DNA from: Candidatus Eremiobacterota bacterium
Lineage (GTDB): Bacteria > Vulcanimicrobiota > CADAWZ01 > Ess09-12
NCBI GenBank assembly: GCA_031082125.1
Contig: JAVHLM010000016.1
Coordinates: 62,001 to 126,000 of the forward strand
DNA: 64,000 nt
Direction of reading: 5' to 3'
This document shows, in pieces, positions 1-7,993 of the stretch; the stretch's first letter is position 1, and each line of letters starts with the position of its first letter. The notes below the pieces were generated by a model. It had not been told where the DNA came from. It saw only the letters and a list, made by a program, of their open reading frames with translations, and ran no database searches. A program made the translations under genes and the position numbers.

Positions 1-244
1 CGTGGGAGCTGAGAAGAATCTCTCTCTCCCTGCAGCACTTTCCGCATCGGCCGCAGACATCAAAGAACAGCTCGCCGTCAAAGAGGGTGACCGCCTCCTG
101 TGCCAGAGCCTGTGCCATGTTCCTCAGGTGCTTATGTTCATTGTACCGGAACCGGATCCTGGAGATTTCGCCTCCGTCCCCCTCCGATTTCACATAGAGC
201 TCCGTGGAATGGAATTCAAGTGTGGCGGTATCATGAAGATGCAT
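1..244 (-). CDS. YkgJ-family CxxCxxCC cluster protein (3' end cut by window)
   Basis: The reading frame starts at ATG 242-244 on the minus strand and runs open through 81 codons off the left edge, so the C-terminus is missing. GAGGGG lies about 8 nt upstream of the ATG. The visible part ends in CGRCGKCC followed by REREILL, the signature of the YkgJ/UPF0153 family, in which a cysteine cluster is thought to bind zinc or an Fe-S cluster. The first 60 residues are hydrophilic, with no signal peptide or membrane segment. It is divergent from the CcdA-like gene at 387. The biochemical function of this family is not well established, so only family membership is claimed. Confidence 0.72.
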   Translation of the reverse strand, partial: MHLHDTATLEFHSTELYVKSEGDGGEISRIRFRYNEHKHLRNMAQALAQEAVTLFDGELFFDVCGRCGKCCREREILLSSH

Positions 245-386
245 GGTATATTTCCCCTCACCCACATTCTCCTTTTGATGACGATTCCCTTTTACACCCA
301 TTCCTGCCAAAGGTCCTGCCGGCGGGAGAGCTCTGTAGGAATTGTAATGGGAAAAGGAGAATCAAGCTCTCGGTGATGATACAGTG

Positions 387-1085
387 ATGACGATAAGAGA
401 AGTGATGAACTGTGCCGCCGTCTCTTATAAAACGGCACTTTTTCCCGTTTTTTTTCTGGGGATACAGGGTGGCATGGGCATTTATCAGCTTACCAGAATT
501 CCCCTCCTGCTCGTGTGTTTCGGAATTGCCTCCCGTGAAAAACGTGATGTGCCCGTGCTATTCTGCACCTTTGCAGCAGGGATGCTGTCGGCATTTGTGG
601 TCCTTGGCACCGTTCTGGGCCATTTCCCGGGGCTCCTTGTCAAAATGGCGCTCTGGACCAGGGGCATCTACCTGATTCTGGGCTCGCTCTCTCTTGTGCT
701 GGGAGTGCTTTTCTCCGGCCTTTTTTTCATAGACGGCGGGGACTTGAGAAGGATCCTCTCGGGGAGGAGAATCCTCATGGCAGCTGGAGCCTTTGTGCTG
801 GGGGTGCTCTTTTCCCTCATTGAGACGCCGATCTGCCCGGGATGCGGCTCAAACCTGAGCCTTCTCGCCGATATCACCGTGGGCAAGGGAAATCACGGAT
901 GGGGGAGTATTTTTTTCCTGGCATACGCTTCCGGAGAGGCTCTGCCTCTCCTGCTTACTACCCTCATCGCGGCCATAGGCTATGATACCTTGATAGAGAA
1001 TGATACCCGGGAAAGGGAGTTCTTTATGATGGGAGCGGGCTTTCTGCTCTTTTTCTGTTCGGTGCTCTTTTTCTGGACTGCCTGA
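387..1085 (+). CDS. CcdA/DsbD-like transmembrane protein
   Basis: Hydrophobic protein of about 232 residues with roughly six membrane segments, of the length and layout of the CcdA/DsbD transmembrane family, which passes electrons from cytoplasmic thioredoxin to periplasmic thiol partners. The segment LIETPICPGCGSNLSLLA matches the second conserved proline-cysteine helix of that family. The first such helix, around residues 15-40, lacks the expected cysteine, so the usual redox pair is replaced by a CPGC motif within one helix. GTG 384 precedes ATG 387 directly and neither has a clear Shine-Dalgarno. The TPR gene at 1104 follows after 18 bp, so the two are probably cotranscribed. Confidence 0.6.
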   Translation: MTIREVMNCAAVSYKTALFPVFFLGIQGGMGIYQLTRIPLLLVCFGIASREKRDVPVLFCTFAAGMLSAFVVLGTVLGHFPGLLVKMALWTRGIYLILGSLSLVLGVLFSGLFFIDGGDLRRILSGRRILMAAGAFVLGVLFSLIETPICPGCGSNLSLLADITVGKGNHGWGSIFFLAYASGEALPLLLTTLIAAIGYDTLIENDTREREFFMMGAGFLLFFCSVLFFWTA

Positions 1086-1103
1086 AAGGAGGAACCTGTC
1101 ACC

Positions 1104-1658
1104 ATGCACCTGAGAAAGAAATATATTCCTCTTCTCTTCCGGTGGAGCGCCTTTCTGAGCATGTTCCTGATATTTTCCCTCATCATGGCCTTTCCTCTGG
1201 CGGAGCAGAATTTTCTGAGAGCTGATGGATTAATGGCTCTGGGGCTCATGGATCAGGCCGCTGAGCATTATAACAGGGCACTCCTCCTTGCTCCCCGTTT
1301 TGATCAGGCATACAGCATGCTGGCCTGGATATATGAATTAAGGCACGATGACAAAAGGGCCGCCGCAGTCTATGAAAAGGGAATTGCCCGCCATTCTGGC
1401 GATGAGATGATATTTCTCCATTATATCGTGTTTCTCTGGAAGATGGGCGACAATGACAAGGCACTGGAGGTATGCCGCCACGCCTATGCTGATTTTCCCG
1501 AGGTGTCCACTGTCCAGAGAGTTTACGCCAATGCCCTTGAAAAGGCAGGGCGGGATCGTGAGGCCATTGAAATATGGAAGAAATTCGCAGAAGACCATCC
1601 CGGCGACCCTTCGGTCCGGGAGAAATTAAGGAAGAGGGAGGGGAAAGGCGGTCTTTAA
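1104..1658 (+). CDS. Membrane-anchored TPR protein
   Basis: 184 residues. An N-terminal hydrophobic segment (about residues 12-32) is followed by TPR-like helical repeats, visible as LMALGLMDQAAEHYNRALLL, AYSMLAWIYELRHDDKRAAA and VYANALEKAGRDREAIEIWK. The C-terminus is basic. AAGGAGG ends about 12 nt before the ATG. It probably sits in the membrane with its repeats as a protein-binding scaffold, possibly for the CcdA-like protein upstream, which shares its transcript. The last four bases overlap the stop of the convergent STAS gene. No enzymatic function can be assigned. Confidence 0.72.
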   Translation: MHLRKKYIPLLFRWSAFLSMFLIFSLIMAFPLAEQNFLRADGLMALGLMDQAAEHYNRALLLAPRFDQAYSMLAWIYELRHDDKRAAAVYEKGIARHSGDEMIFLHYIVFLWKMGDNDKALEVCRHAYADFPEVSTVQRVYANALEKAGRDREAIEIWKKFAEDHPGDPSVREKLRKREGKGGL

Positions 1659-2014
1659 ACAGTTTTCAGCGATGGCACGCTGAGAGCGGCCTCCCTGGAG
1701 TCAAACATCTGGAAAATCTCGTTCAGCCCCGTCCTGGTGAAAATCCTCAGGATGGCATCATTGGAGCATATGAGCTTCAGGGTGCCCTGGCGGTCCTTGA
1801 GAAGACGCGATATGGCAATGAAGGTGCCCAGGCCCCTGCTGTCGAGGAAAAGAAGGTCATCAAGGTCTATTATTATATGCAGGCAGCCTCCGGTAATGCT
1901 GGAGAGCACCTCGTCCTTGAACAGAGGAGCGCTGTGAATGTCAAGTTCTCCTGAGAGCCTGATGAGCTGGGAATTCTCGGAGAGTACCTCTTTCTCGCTG
2001 ATAAGATTGGTCAT
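1655..2014 (-). CDS. STAS-domain protein, anti-sigma factor antagonist-like
   Basis: 119 residues covering one complete STAS domain of the SpoIIAA/RsbV type. LIRLSGELDIHSAPLFKDEV is the first strand and helix, and IIIDLDDLLFLDSRGLG carries the serine (about Ser59) that partner-switching kinases phosphorylate in this family. When unphosphorylated, such proteins bind an anti-sigma kinase and release its sigma factor. No RsbW-like kinase or PP2C phosphatase is encoded nearby, so its partners must lie elsewhere. The ATG is preceded by GGGAGGGTGGGGC. A weak promoter-like pair (TTGCAT, 17 nt, TAATAT) lies upstream. The stop overlaps that of the convergent TPR gene by 4 bp. Confidence 0.85.
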   Translation of the reverse strand: MTNLISEKEVLSENSQLIRLSGELDIHSAPLFKDEVLSSITGGCLHIIIDLDDLLFLDSRGLGTFIAISRLLKDRQGTLKLICSNDAILRIFTRTGLNEIFQMFDSREAALSVPSLKTV

Positions 2015-2103
2015 GCCCCACCCTCCCGAAATTCAGATTTTTATCTCTCTCATTCTATATTACCATTTAACCATGTTTCATGCAATCGGGTGAGAGCCCT
2101 TCT

Positions 2104-2523
2104 TCATTTTTCCTGGAAGTTTTTTGTCTCCTGCTGAATTTTCCAGGACGATCCATCTTTTATGAAGATCACCTCTCCGGTGAAGGGCTCAATTTTCCCC
2201 TCACTCTTGGTATTGCGCGCCTTCCCCTTGATGGAAACCTTGGCACGTGAGCCGATGACCTCCTCCTTGCCGAGCTCATATTCCTGGGGGCACAGGTAAT
2301 CCATCAGAAAAAGCATCGCCTTCGGATCCTTTGCCCCTCTCAGCTCGGAGAGCTGGTCTTTTGAGATATACTTCCCGAGCTCATCGAGGTTCTGGGAATG
2401 AAGGGCTTTCTGCTTGAGATTAAATATCTCCTTTAGTGACGGGCCTTGGGCAGAAGCCGTTTCTGCGGCAAGAGCCGTTGCCAGGATCACGACAAGAAAG
2501 ACAGCAGTGAGATATTTTTTCAT
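2104..2523 (-). CDS. Small secreted protein of unknown function
   Basis: 139 residues from ATG 2521-2523, chosen because AAGGAGG sits 5 nt upstream and a signal peptide then begins at once (MKKYLTAVFLVVILATALA, then AAETASAQG). An in-frame ATG five codons earlier lies in front of this ribosome site. The mature part starts with a helical stretch (LKEIFNLKQKALHSQNLDEL) and ends in beta-rich sequence containing GEVIFIKDGSSWKIQQE. That is the general shape of NTF2-like/DUF4878 lumazine-binding-like folds, but the match is only suggestive. It lies 17 bp downstream of the M23-like gene and probably shares its transcript. Confidence 0.6.
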   Translation of the reverse strand: MKKYLTAVFLVVILATALAAETASAQGPSLKEIFNLKQKALHSQNLDELGKYISKDQLSELRGAKDPKAMLFLMDYLCPQEYELGKEEVIGSRAKVSIKGKARNTKSEGKIEPFTGEVIFIKDGSSWKIQQETKNFQEK

Positions 2524-2540
2524 CGGAGCCTCCTTCAATG

Positions 2541-3632
2541 TTATTTTTCTTCGAGGAGTGCTTCAAGCTGCACTCTTTTATATTCCTTCTTCGCGTCTTC
2601 CAGCTCTTTTCTTGAGACAGCTCCCTCGCTGTAAAGCTTCTCGAAGAGCTCGCTCTTCTTTCTGGCCTCCTCGATGCGGGTGAGAGTGAGAGCGCTGCAT
2701 TTCCCGCTGGGCTGGAGCTTTTCATGGCCTTCGGCTTTGGATTTTTGAGGGCTTGTGATGCCGGTCTCCCGCTGGAGGAGGGCAATGCGTTTTTTCTGGA
2801 GGGCAAGGCGGTTTCTGAGGCTTGACGTCTTCAGTGAGCTCTCACGGACCTTGTCGGTTTCTTCCGTGAGGCTGTTCCTGCTGATAAGCTCCTCTTCAAG
2901 GAGCCTCTTCATCTCCTCGAGGTGGCGCTTGCCTTCCTCGTAAGCCTCGAGCTCTATCTCCAGGTAGTCTTCCAGGATGCTGATGGTCTGCCTGAGCCGC
3001 GCAATCTCCTCCTTTTTTGCTTTCAGGGAGATTACCGTGGAGGCATGGGGGAGGCTGTAATAGTTCTTGAGCGCCATGTAAGCCACGGCATCATCAACGG
3101 GGAGAAGGCCGCTTGTCTTGCCGAAGTCGATGAAATTCCCCGCGAGATCCTTGATTTTGATATCGACGTGATCAATCACCACAGTTCCCACGATGGTCCC
3201 CGGACCGACAAGGTCACCGGCGGAAACCCTCGGCGAGAGGTGGCCATAGGTGACGGTGTAACCCTGGGAGGTGACCACGGAGATTCCCCATTCACTTGAA
3301 GTCCAGGAGGCGATACCGGTAACCTTTCCGCCCCATCCTGCCGGAACGGGGGTTCCCGCAGGGAGCGCTATGTCATACCCGAGATGGTAACCGGGGTTCT
3401 GGCGGTAGAGGGAGATGCTTCTCCAGTCCCAGAACCATCCGCTTATGACGGCATAGGGATCAACCTTCTGCATGAGGCGGAGGTAATCCTCAAGGTCCGT
3501 GGGAGCCGGTTTCACTGAATAAGCGAGGGTGGCTCCTGTGAAAGCCTTATTGCGGGCCATGACACAGTGGCGGGCACCTGCGAAGCACGTGATGAGTGCT
3601 GCAAGAAGCACTAGGCGGAAAAACTTATCCAT
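2541..3632 (-). CDS. M23/LytM-like envelope protein with C-terminal coiled-coil hairpin
   Basis: 363 residues. An N-terminal signal segment is followed by an M23-peptidase-like domain (about residues 60-160) and long coiled coils (about 205-363). M23 enzymes cut peptidoglycan cross-links using HxxxD and HxH zinc sites. Here HLGYD (His83, Asp87) and YGHLSP (His131) are present, but the final HxH is HVD (His155, Asp157), so the third zinc ligand is changed and activity is doubtful. The C-terminal SEGAVSRKELEDAKKEYKR resembles the alpha-hairpin of HlyD/RND periplasmic adaptors. It may be an envelope scaffold or amidase activator like EnvC. The duplicated TATAAT-bearing element upstream probably holds its promoter. 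Confidence 0.7.
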   Translation of the reverse strand: MDKFFRLVLLAALITCFAGARHCVMARNKAFTGATLAYSVKPAPTDLEDYLRLMQKVDPYAVISGWFWDWRSISLYRQNPGYHLGYDIALPAGTPVPAGWGGKVTGIASWTSSEWGISVVTSQGYTVTYGHLSPRVSAGDLVGPGTIVGTVVIDHVDIKIKDLAGNFIDFGKTSGLLPVDDAVAYMALKNYYSLPHASTVISLKAKKEEIARLRQTISILEDYLEIELEAYEEGKRHLEEMKRLLEEELISRNSLTEETDKVRESSLKTSSLRNRLALQKKRIALLQRETGITSPQKSKAEGHEKLQPSGKCSALTLTRIEEARKKSELFEKLYSEGAVSRKELEDAKKEYKRVQLEALLEEK

Positions 3633-3644
3633 TGAACTATTCCA

Positions 3645-3736
3645 AGATCACCTATAGTGTCAATTATACCGCAAAACCGGCGTGATATTCCATGGTCACA
3701 TATAGGGTAAATTATATCGTAAAAACGGCACAATGT
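3645..3736 (-). repeat. Two imperfect direct repeats, each with a minus-strand TATAAT
   Basis: Two units of about 43 bp (3645-3688 and 3693-3736) repeat with a 48-bp period and agree at about 32 of 43 positions. Each contains a minus-strand TATAAT (complement of 3663-3668 and of 3711-3716) reading toward the M23-like gene. No good -35 box lies at 17 bp from either. They may be duplicated promoters or duplicated activator sites. Confidence 0.6.
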
Positions 3737-3746
3737 CAAAGGGGAA

Positions 3747-4349
3747 TCAGGCTTCTTTCGCTTCGTTGCCGGGAGCTTCTCCGGGTTTTCTCCCCTTTTT
3801 TATGATGGTGAGGACCCTGCTGATCTCGCCGTCAAGAGATGAGAGTATTTTTTCGGCGTATTCATCGGCGGCCTGCTGGGTCATCTTGGCGTCGCTCTCC
3901 GATTCCGTCTTGAGGCGGTGGGCATAGCTTTCGGCTTTTTCGAGCATCTCCTTTATCTTCAGATCGGTGGTCTTCCGGATCTCCTCGGCCTGGGTTTCGG
4001 CGGAGCTTATGATCTCCTGGGCCTGCTCTTTTGCCCTTATGGTAATCTCATCGCGGGAGATGAGTTTTTTCCCCTCCTCCTGCGCCTCCCTGAGCATCTC
4101 GTTCGCTCTTGCTTCCGCATCCTTGATGCACTTGTCGGCCTTCTCCTTGGCATCCTGGAGTATGCGCTGGTTTTCCTTGGAAATCCAGCGTGCCTGCTTC
4201 ATCTCCTCGGGGAGGGCCGCCCTGGACTTCTCTATGAGGTTCAGGAATTTTTCCCGGTGGATGATGGAGCTCTCACTGAAAGGCCAGGGCAGTCTCTGGC
4301 TTTTATAGATTGCATTCTCGATCTTGTCCAGTACTCTGAATATGCTCAT
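3747..4349 (-). CDS. Alanine/glutamate-rich coiled-coil protein
   Basis: 200 residues, almost entirely charged heptad-like helix from about residue 35 to 165, with repeated blocks such as AKEKADKCIKDAEARANEML and AQEIISSAETQAEEIRKTT. This composition resembles the peripheral stalk subunit b of ATP synthase and DivIVA-like proteins, and such proteins are often annotated as ATPase by composition alone. There is no membrane segment at the N-terminus, so it is not a normal AtpF. GGAGAGGTGAACA precedes the ATG. It lies about 90 bp downstream of coaD on the same strand, and a perfect 8-bp hairpin (4373-4392) sits in its leader. A cytoplasmic structural or division-linked role is possible but unproven. 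Confidence 0.6.
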   Translation of the reverse strand: MSIFRVLDKIENAIYKSQRLPWPFSESSIIHREKFLNLIEKSRAALPEEMKQARWISKENQRILQDAKEKADKCIKDAEARANEMLREAQEEGKKLISRDEITIRAKEQAQEIISSAETQAEEIRKTTDLKIKEMLEKAESYAHRLKTESESDAKMTQQAADEYAEKILSSLDGEISRVLTIIKKGRKPGEAPGNEAKEA

Positions 4350-4439
4350 TGTTCACCTCTCCAAATTATGGCATCCGCCAGGGATGGCGGATTACCGGGC
4401 CAGGCGGTCCCATGGGGCGGAAGGGGGGTGATCATGAAC

Positions 4440-4958
4440 TCAATCCTTCTCAATCTCCTGGCCTCCAGGCATTAGGCCTGGCATCGCGTACTTTGTCATG
4501 AGGTACGGTTCAACGCATTCCGGTACAAAGCCCTTTGCAGTCCCCCCCAGTGCATAAATCTCCTTAATCTTGCTTGAACTCAGGAAGGCGTACCTGTCCT
4601 CGGTCATCAGAAACATGGTCTCGATGCCGGGGTTGAGCCTCCTGTTCATAAGGGCCATGGAGAATTCAAATTCAAAATCCGAAATTGCCCTTAAACCTTT
4701 TACTATTATTGAGGCGTTTTTCTTCTCAAGAAACTTCACGAGAAGCCCGGAAAAGGTTTCAACTTCCACGCGGGGAATTCCTTCTACCGATTTGCTTATC
4801 ATGGCGACTCTTTCTTCAAGGGTGAAGAGGGGGGTTTTCTGAGGATTGATAAGGACTGCCACGATCACTTTTTCGAAGACCGCTGAGGAGCGCTCAATGA
4901 TGTTAAGATGCCCCATGGTGATGGGATCAAAGCTTCCCGGATAGACGGCGTAGCCCAT
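4440..4958 (-). CDS. coaD: Phosphopantetheine adenylyltransferase
   Basis: 172 residues, slightly longer than the usual 160. It transfers AMP from ATP to 4'-phosphopantetheine, giving dephospho-CoA in the fourth step of CoA synthesis in the cytoplasm. The nucleotidyltransferase signature YPGSFDPITMGHLNI lies at residues 5-19. KGLRAISDFEFEFSMALMNR holds the conserved pantetheine-site lysine and arginine. TEDRYAFLSSSKIKEI corresponds to the late conserved serine motif. It starts 12 bp after rsmD ends, in the common bacterial rsmD-coaD order. Product supply links it to the acyl-carrier and fatty-acid genes elsewhere in the window. Confidence 0.96.
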   Translation of the reverse strand: MGYAVYPGSFDPITMGHLNIIERSSAVFEKVIVAVLINPQKTPLFTLEERVAMISKSVEGIPRVEVETFSGLLVKFLEKKNASIIVKGLRAISDFEFEFSMALMNRRLNPGIETMFLMTEDRYAFLSSSKIKEIYALGGTAKGFVPECVEPYLMTKYAMPGLMPGGQEIEKD

Positions 4959-4970
4959 GAAAGCCTCCTC

Positions 4971-5513
4971 TTATGCCCTGAAAAAGGATAGCAGGGTCTG
5001 TCCATATTTTTCCCGCCGGGTGCAGATAAGACTCGGCTCGGGAGAGGAAACCGCCTGCTTGTGATAGTGCTCCACGATAATTACCCCGCCAGGCGCCACC
5101 ATATTTTTCTCCACGAGAGCCTGCAACACCTTTTCATGGGAGAGGAAGTGGTAGGGAGGGTCCATGTAGATTATGCCGAAGGGGGGGCCTTCATAGCGCG
5201 CTATGCTTCTTGTCGCATCGCCTTCCAGAATCTGTGATCTCCCGGAGAGCCCGGCATTCTTCAGGTTCTCCCTGAGCAGCGCGAGAGCCTTCCTGCTCTT
5301 TTCCATGAATATGGCGTGGCGGGCACCACGGCTGAGGGCTTCAATGCCGATAGTGCCGAATCCCGCGAAGAGGTCGAGAAAGAGGCTTTCCTGGATCTCT
5401 TCCATGAGAATATTGAAGAGGGCTTCTTTCACTTTCTGAGAGGTGGGCCTGATGTCGGGCTCTGCCTGTGTCCTGAGGCGGATTCCCTTCAATGAGCCTG
5501 CGATAACATACAT
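4971..5513 (-). CDS. rsmD: 16S rRNA (guanine966-N2)-methyltransferase
   Basis: 180 residues, the normal length for RsmD, which methylates G966 of 16S rRNA in the 30S subunit using S-adenosylmethionine. The family N-terminus (IAGSLKGIRL, then RPTSQKVKEALFNIL) is present. Motif I is DLFAGFGTIGIEALSRGA. The catalytic motif IV is DPPY within IIYMDPPYHF. GGGAGGGCACC lies before the ATG. It is 15 bp downstream of recG and 12 bp upstream of coaD, all on the minus strand, so plsX-recG-rsmD-coaD appears to be one transcription unit. Confidence 0.95.
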   Translation of the reverse strand: MYVIAGSLKGIRLRTQAEPDIRPTSQKVKEALFNILMEEIQESLFLDLFAGFGTIGIEALSRGARHAIFMEKSRKALALLRENLKNAGLSGRSQILEGDATRSIARYEGPPFGIIYMDPPYHFLSHEKVLQALVEKNMVAPGGVIIVEHYHKQAVSSPEPSLICTRREKYGQTLLSFFRA

Positions 5514-5528
5514 GGTGCCCTCCCATCT

Positions 5529-7991
5529 TCAGTGGATTAGCGAGGCGGGATGCTGAAAGCGGTGGTCAATTCTCTGGCGGATATCCTCTCTTGCGCAGTA
5601 AGCCCTGTCTTTTTCAATGAGCTCCTGCGCATCGGTACGGGCTTTTTCAAGCATCCTGTGGTCCCGGACCAGGTCTGCAATTTTAAGGTCGGGGAGGCCA
5701 TGCTGGCGGGTCCCGTAGAATTCACCCGGCCCCCTGAGGTGAAGATCTTTCTCGGCAATAAGGAAGCCGTCCTCGCTTGCCTCCATGATTTTCATCCTTT
5801 CCTGGCCCTCTTCCGTCGTGGGGTCGGCAATAAAAAAGCAGTAGGACTGTTTCGAGCCCCTTCCCACCCGTCCTCTCAGCTGGTGGAGCTGGGCAAGGCC
5901 AAAGCGGTCGGCGTTGAGAATCACCATCACTGTTGCATTGGGCACGTCAACGCCAACTTCGATGACTGTAGTGGAGATGAGAATATCACTCCTGCCCTCC
6001 CTGAAATCCCGCATGATCTCCTCTTTATCGGCGCCTTTCATGCGGCCGTGGAGCAAAGCAACTCTCAGGTCGGGGAAGAAGGAGGACTTGAGGTCCTCAG
6101 CCTCCCTGGTGGCGGCCTTTGCCTCGATTTTGTCTGACTCGTCAACAAGGGGGCATACTATATAGGCCTGCCTCCCTTCGGAGACCTGCTTCCTTACAAA
6201 CTCGTACACCTTTGGCGCTTCCCTGAAGCGGCTCCAACGGGAGCTTATCCTCTGCCTGCCAGGGGGAAGCTCGTCGATCACTGACAGGTCAAGATCACCA
6301 TAGAGAGTAAGGGCCAGGGTGCGGGGGATTGGCGTGGCCGTCATAACCAGCATATCAGGATGGAGCCCCTTTTTTTGAAGCTCCGCCCTCTGCATGACGC
6401 CGAAACGGTGCTGCTCATCAACGACTATGAGCCCAAGCCGGTGAAAAAGCACTTCATCCTGGATGAGGGCATGGGTCCCCACGGCCACCTGGATTGAGCC
6501 GTCTCGCAGCCTCTCGTGGACTTTCTCCTTTTCCTTCTTCGTGAGGCTTCCCTTGAGGAGGCCTACGGTGACGCCTTCAGGCTCCAGGACTTCCCTGAAT
6601 TTCAGATAATGCTGCTCGGCCAGGATCTCCGTGGGGGCCATGATGCCTCCCTGATAGCCGTTTTCAATGGCAGCCTTGATGGCGCATGCCGCAACGACAG
6701 TCTTCCCTGAGCCAACGTCTCCCTGGATGAGGCGGCTCATAGGCTTTTCACCGTGAAGATCTTCCAGGATCTCCGAGATGACTTTTCTCTGCGCCCCTGT
6801 GAAGGCAAAGGGCAGTATGGATTCAAACCTGTCAACGAAATCACGGGACAGGTCGTATTTTTTCTCTTTTCTCAGGGCTGTTCTCGTGCTCTTGAGCCTG
6901 AGAAGGCCCATCTGCAGAAAGAACAGCTCCTCGTAGATGAGTCGGTCCCTGGCATGCTCCAGGGCTTTGAAGTCATCGGGGAAATGGACCGCGAGGATCG
7001 CCTCGGGCAGTCCCGGAAATCCGTAGCGGCTGATCAGCGCGGGGGGGAGCAGGTCCCTGAGAGTGCCCCGGTAAATCTCAATGCATGCCCAGATGATCTT
7101 TCTGAGCACTTTCTGGCTCAGATGCTCTGTCAGGGGGTACACTGGGACGATCCTGGCTGTATGGAGAGTGTCCTCGTCGCTCTCGATCTCGTATTCGGGA
7201 TTGTTCATCTGCAGCTCTCTGAAACGCCGCTCCACCTTTCCCGTGGCGTAAAGCCTGGTCCCCTTGGCGAGAGAAGAGGCGCGGAAGGGTTGGTTGAACC
7301 ACACCAGCACAAGGGGAGCACTCCCGTCGTTGATGATGACCTTGGTGATGGTAAGCCTCCGCTTTATCCGTGTCTCAGATTTCCCCACCACGGTCCCATA
7401 GACTGTCTGAAATGCGCCGTCTTCGGCATCAGCTATCAGCGACATGCGGCTCCTGTCCTCATAGCGCCGGGGAAAGTGGAACAGGAGGTCTTCAATGGTG
7501 GTGAGCCCGAGGCAGGCAAGGCGTTTCGCGAGCTGGGGACCCACCCCTTTTGCATACTGGATGGGCGAAGAGAGAGGCGGCGCCTTTTCCGCGAACCTGG
7601 CCACCATCTTCTCCTTAACTACCTTATTCGGCGGGCGGGTGGGGGCGGTGCCGGCGGGGGTGGGGGCGGTCCTGGCGGGGGTGGGGGCGATGCCGGCGGG
7701 AGCCGTTGGAGCTTTACTGTTGAGCATCTCATTGATGGCAAGGGAGCAGTCGTGGTGAATCTGCTTTCTCCGTGGGTGGGGAGAAAAACGATATTCCCTG
7801 AACTGCTCCTCGCACCATGTGAGCTTTTCCCTCATCCCTCCCGCCGCGGCAGGGAGCTTTGCCTCGCCAAGCCAGCGGAGCACAAAGGTATCAAAGCCTC
7901 CCATGACGGACATGTTTTTGAACTCCATCTTCTTCTCGAGAGAGAAAGGCTTGATGAGGATCGCGAGGCATTCTTCAGCGGCCTTAGGCAT
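5529..7991 (-). CDS. recG: ATP-dependent DNA helicase RecG
   Basis: 820 residues. RecG remodels stalled replication forks and branch-migrates Holliday junctions. After the wedge/OB region (KGVGPQLAKRLACLGLTTIE, then FHFPRRYEDRS) come helicase motifs: Walker A GDVGSGKT near residue 426, DEQHRFGV near 522, TATPIPRT, and GRVGRG in the C-terminal lobe. The first 150 residues extend beyond the roughly 690-residue core. They resemble the RecG_N module, followed by a low-complexity linker built from the GTAPTPA-type repeat at 7638-7700. The ATG is 2 bp past the plsX stop, indicating translational coupling. Confidence 0.96.
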   Translation of the reverse strand: MPKAAEECLAILIKPFSLEKKMEFKNMSVMGGFDTFVLRWLGEAKLPAAAGGMREKLTWCEEQFREYRFSPHPRRKQIHHDCSLAINEMLNSKAPTAPAGIAPTPARTAPTPAGTAPTRPPNKVVKEKMVARFAEKAPPLSSPIQYAKGVGPQLAKRLACLGLTTIEDLLFHFPRRYEDRSRMSLIADAEDGAFQTVYGTVVGKSETRIKRRLTITKVIINDGSAPLVLVWFNQPFRASSLAKGTRLYATGKVERRFRELQMNNPEYEIESDEDTLHTARIVPVYPLTEHLSQKVLRKIIWACIEIYRGTLRDLLPPALISRYGFPGLPEAILAVHFPDDFKALEHARDRLIYEELFFLQMGLLRLKSTRTALRKEKKYDLSRDFVDRFESILPFAFTGAQRKVISEILEDLHGEKPMSRLIQGDVGSGKTVVAACAIKAAIENGYQGGIMAPTEILAEQHYLKFREVLEPEGVTVGLLKGSLTKKEKEKVHERLRDGSIQVAVGTHALIQDEVLFHRLGLIVVDEQHRFGVMQRAELQKKGLHPDMLVMTATPIPRTLALTLYGDLDLSVIDELPPGRQRISSRWSRFREAPKVYEFVRKQVSEGRQAYIVCPLVDESDKIEAKAATREAEDLKSSFFPDLRVALLHGRMKGADKEEIMRDFREGRSDILISTTVIEVGVDVPNATVMVILNADRFGLAQLHQLRGRVGRGSKQSYCFFIADPTTEEGQERMKIMEASEDGFLIAEKDLHLRGPGEFYGTRQHGLPDLKIADLVRDHRMLEKARTDAQELIEKDRAYCAREDIRQRIDHRFQHPASLIH
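7638..7700 (-). repeat. Three 21-bp tandem repeats inside recG
   Basis: Exactly three 21-bp units, very GC-rich and differing at only a few bases, encode three heptads of the APTPAGT type in RecG, between its N-terminal module and the helicase core. Because the unit is 7 codons, copy-number changes would keep the reading frame and only change linker length. Confidence 0.85.
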
Positions 7992-7993
7992 GA

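Noticed and set aside
4373-4392. Perfect 8-bp hairpin after coaD considered as a terminator
   Set aside because: No T-run follows on either strand; it may be only a leader structure of the gene at 3747-4349.
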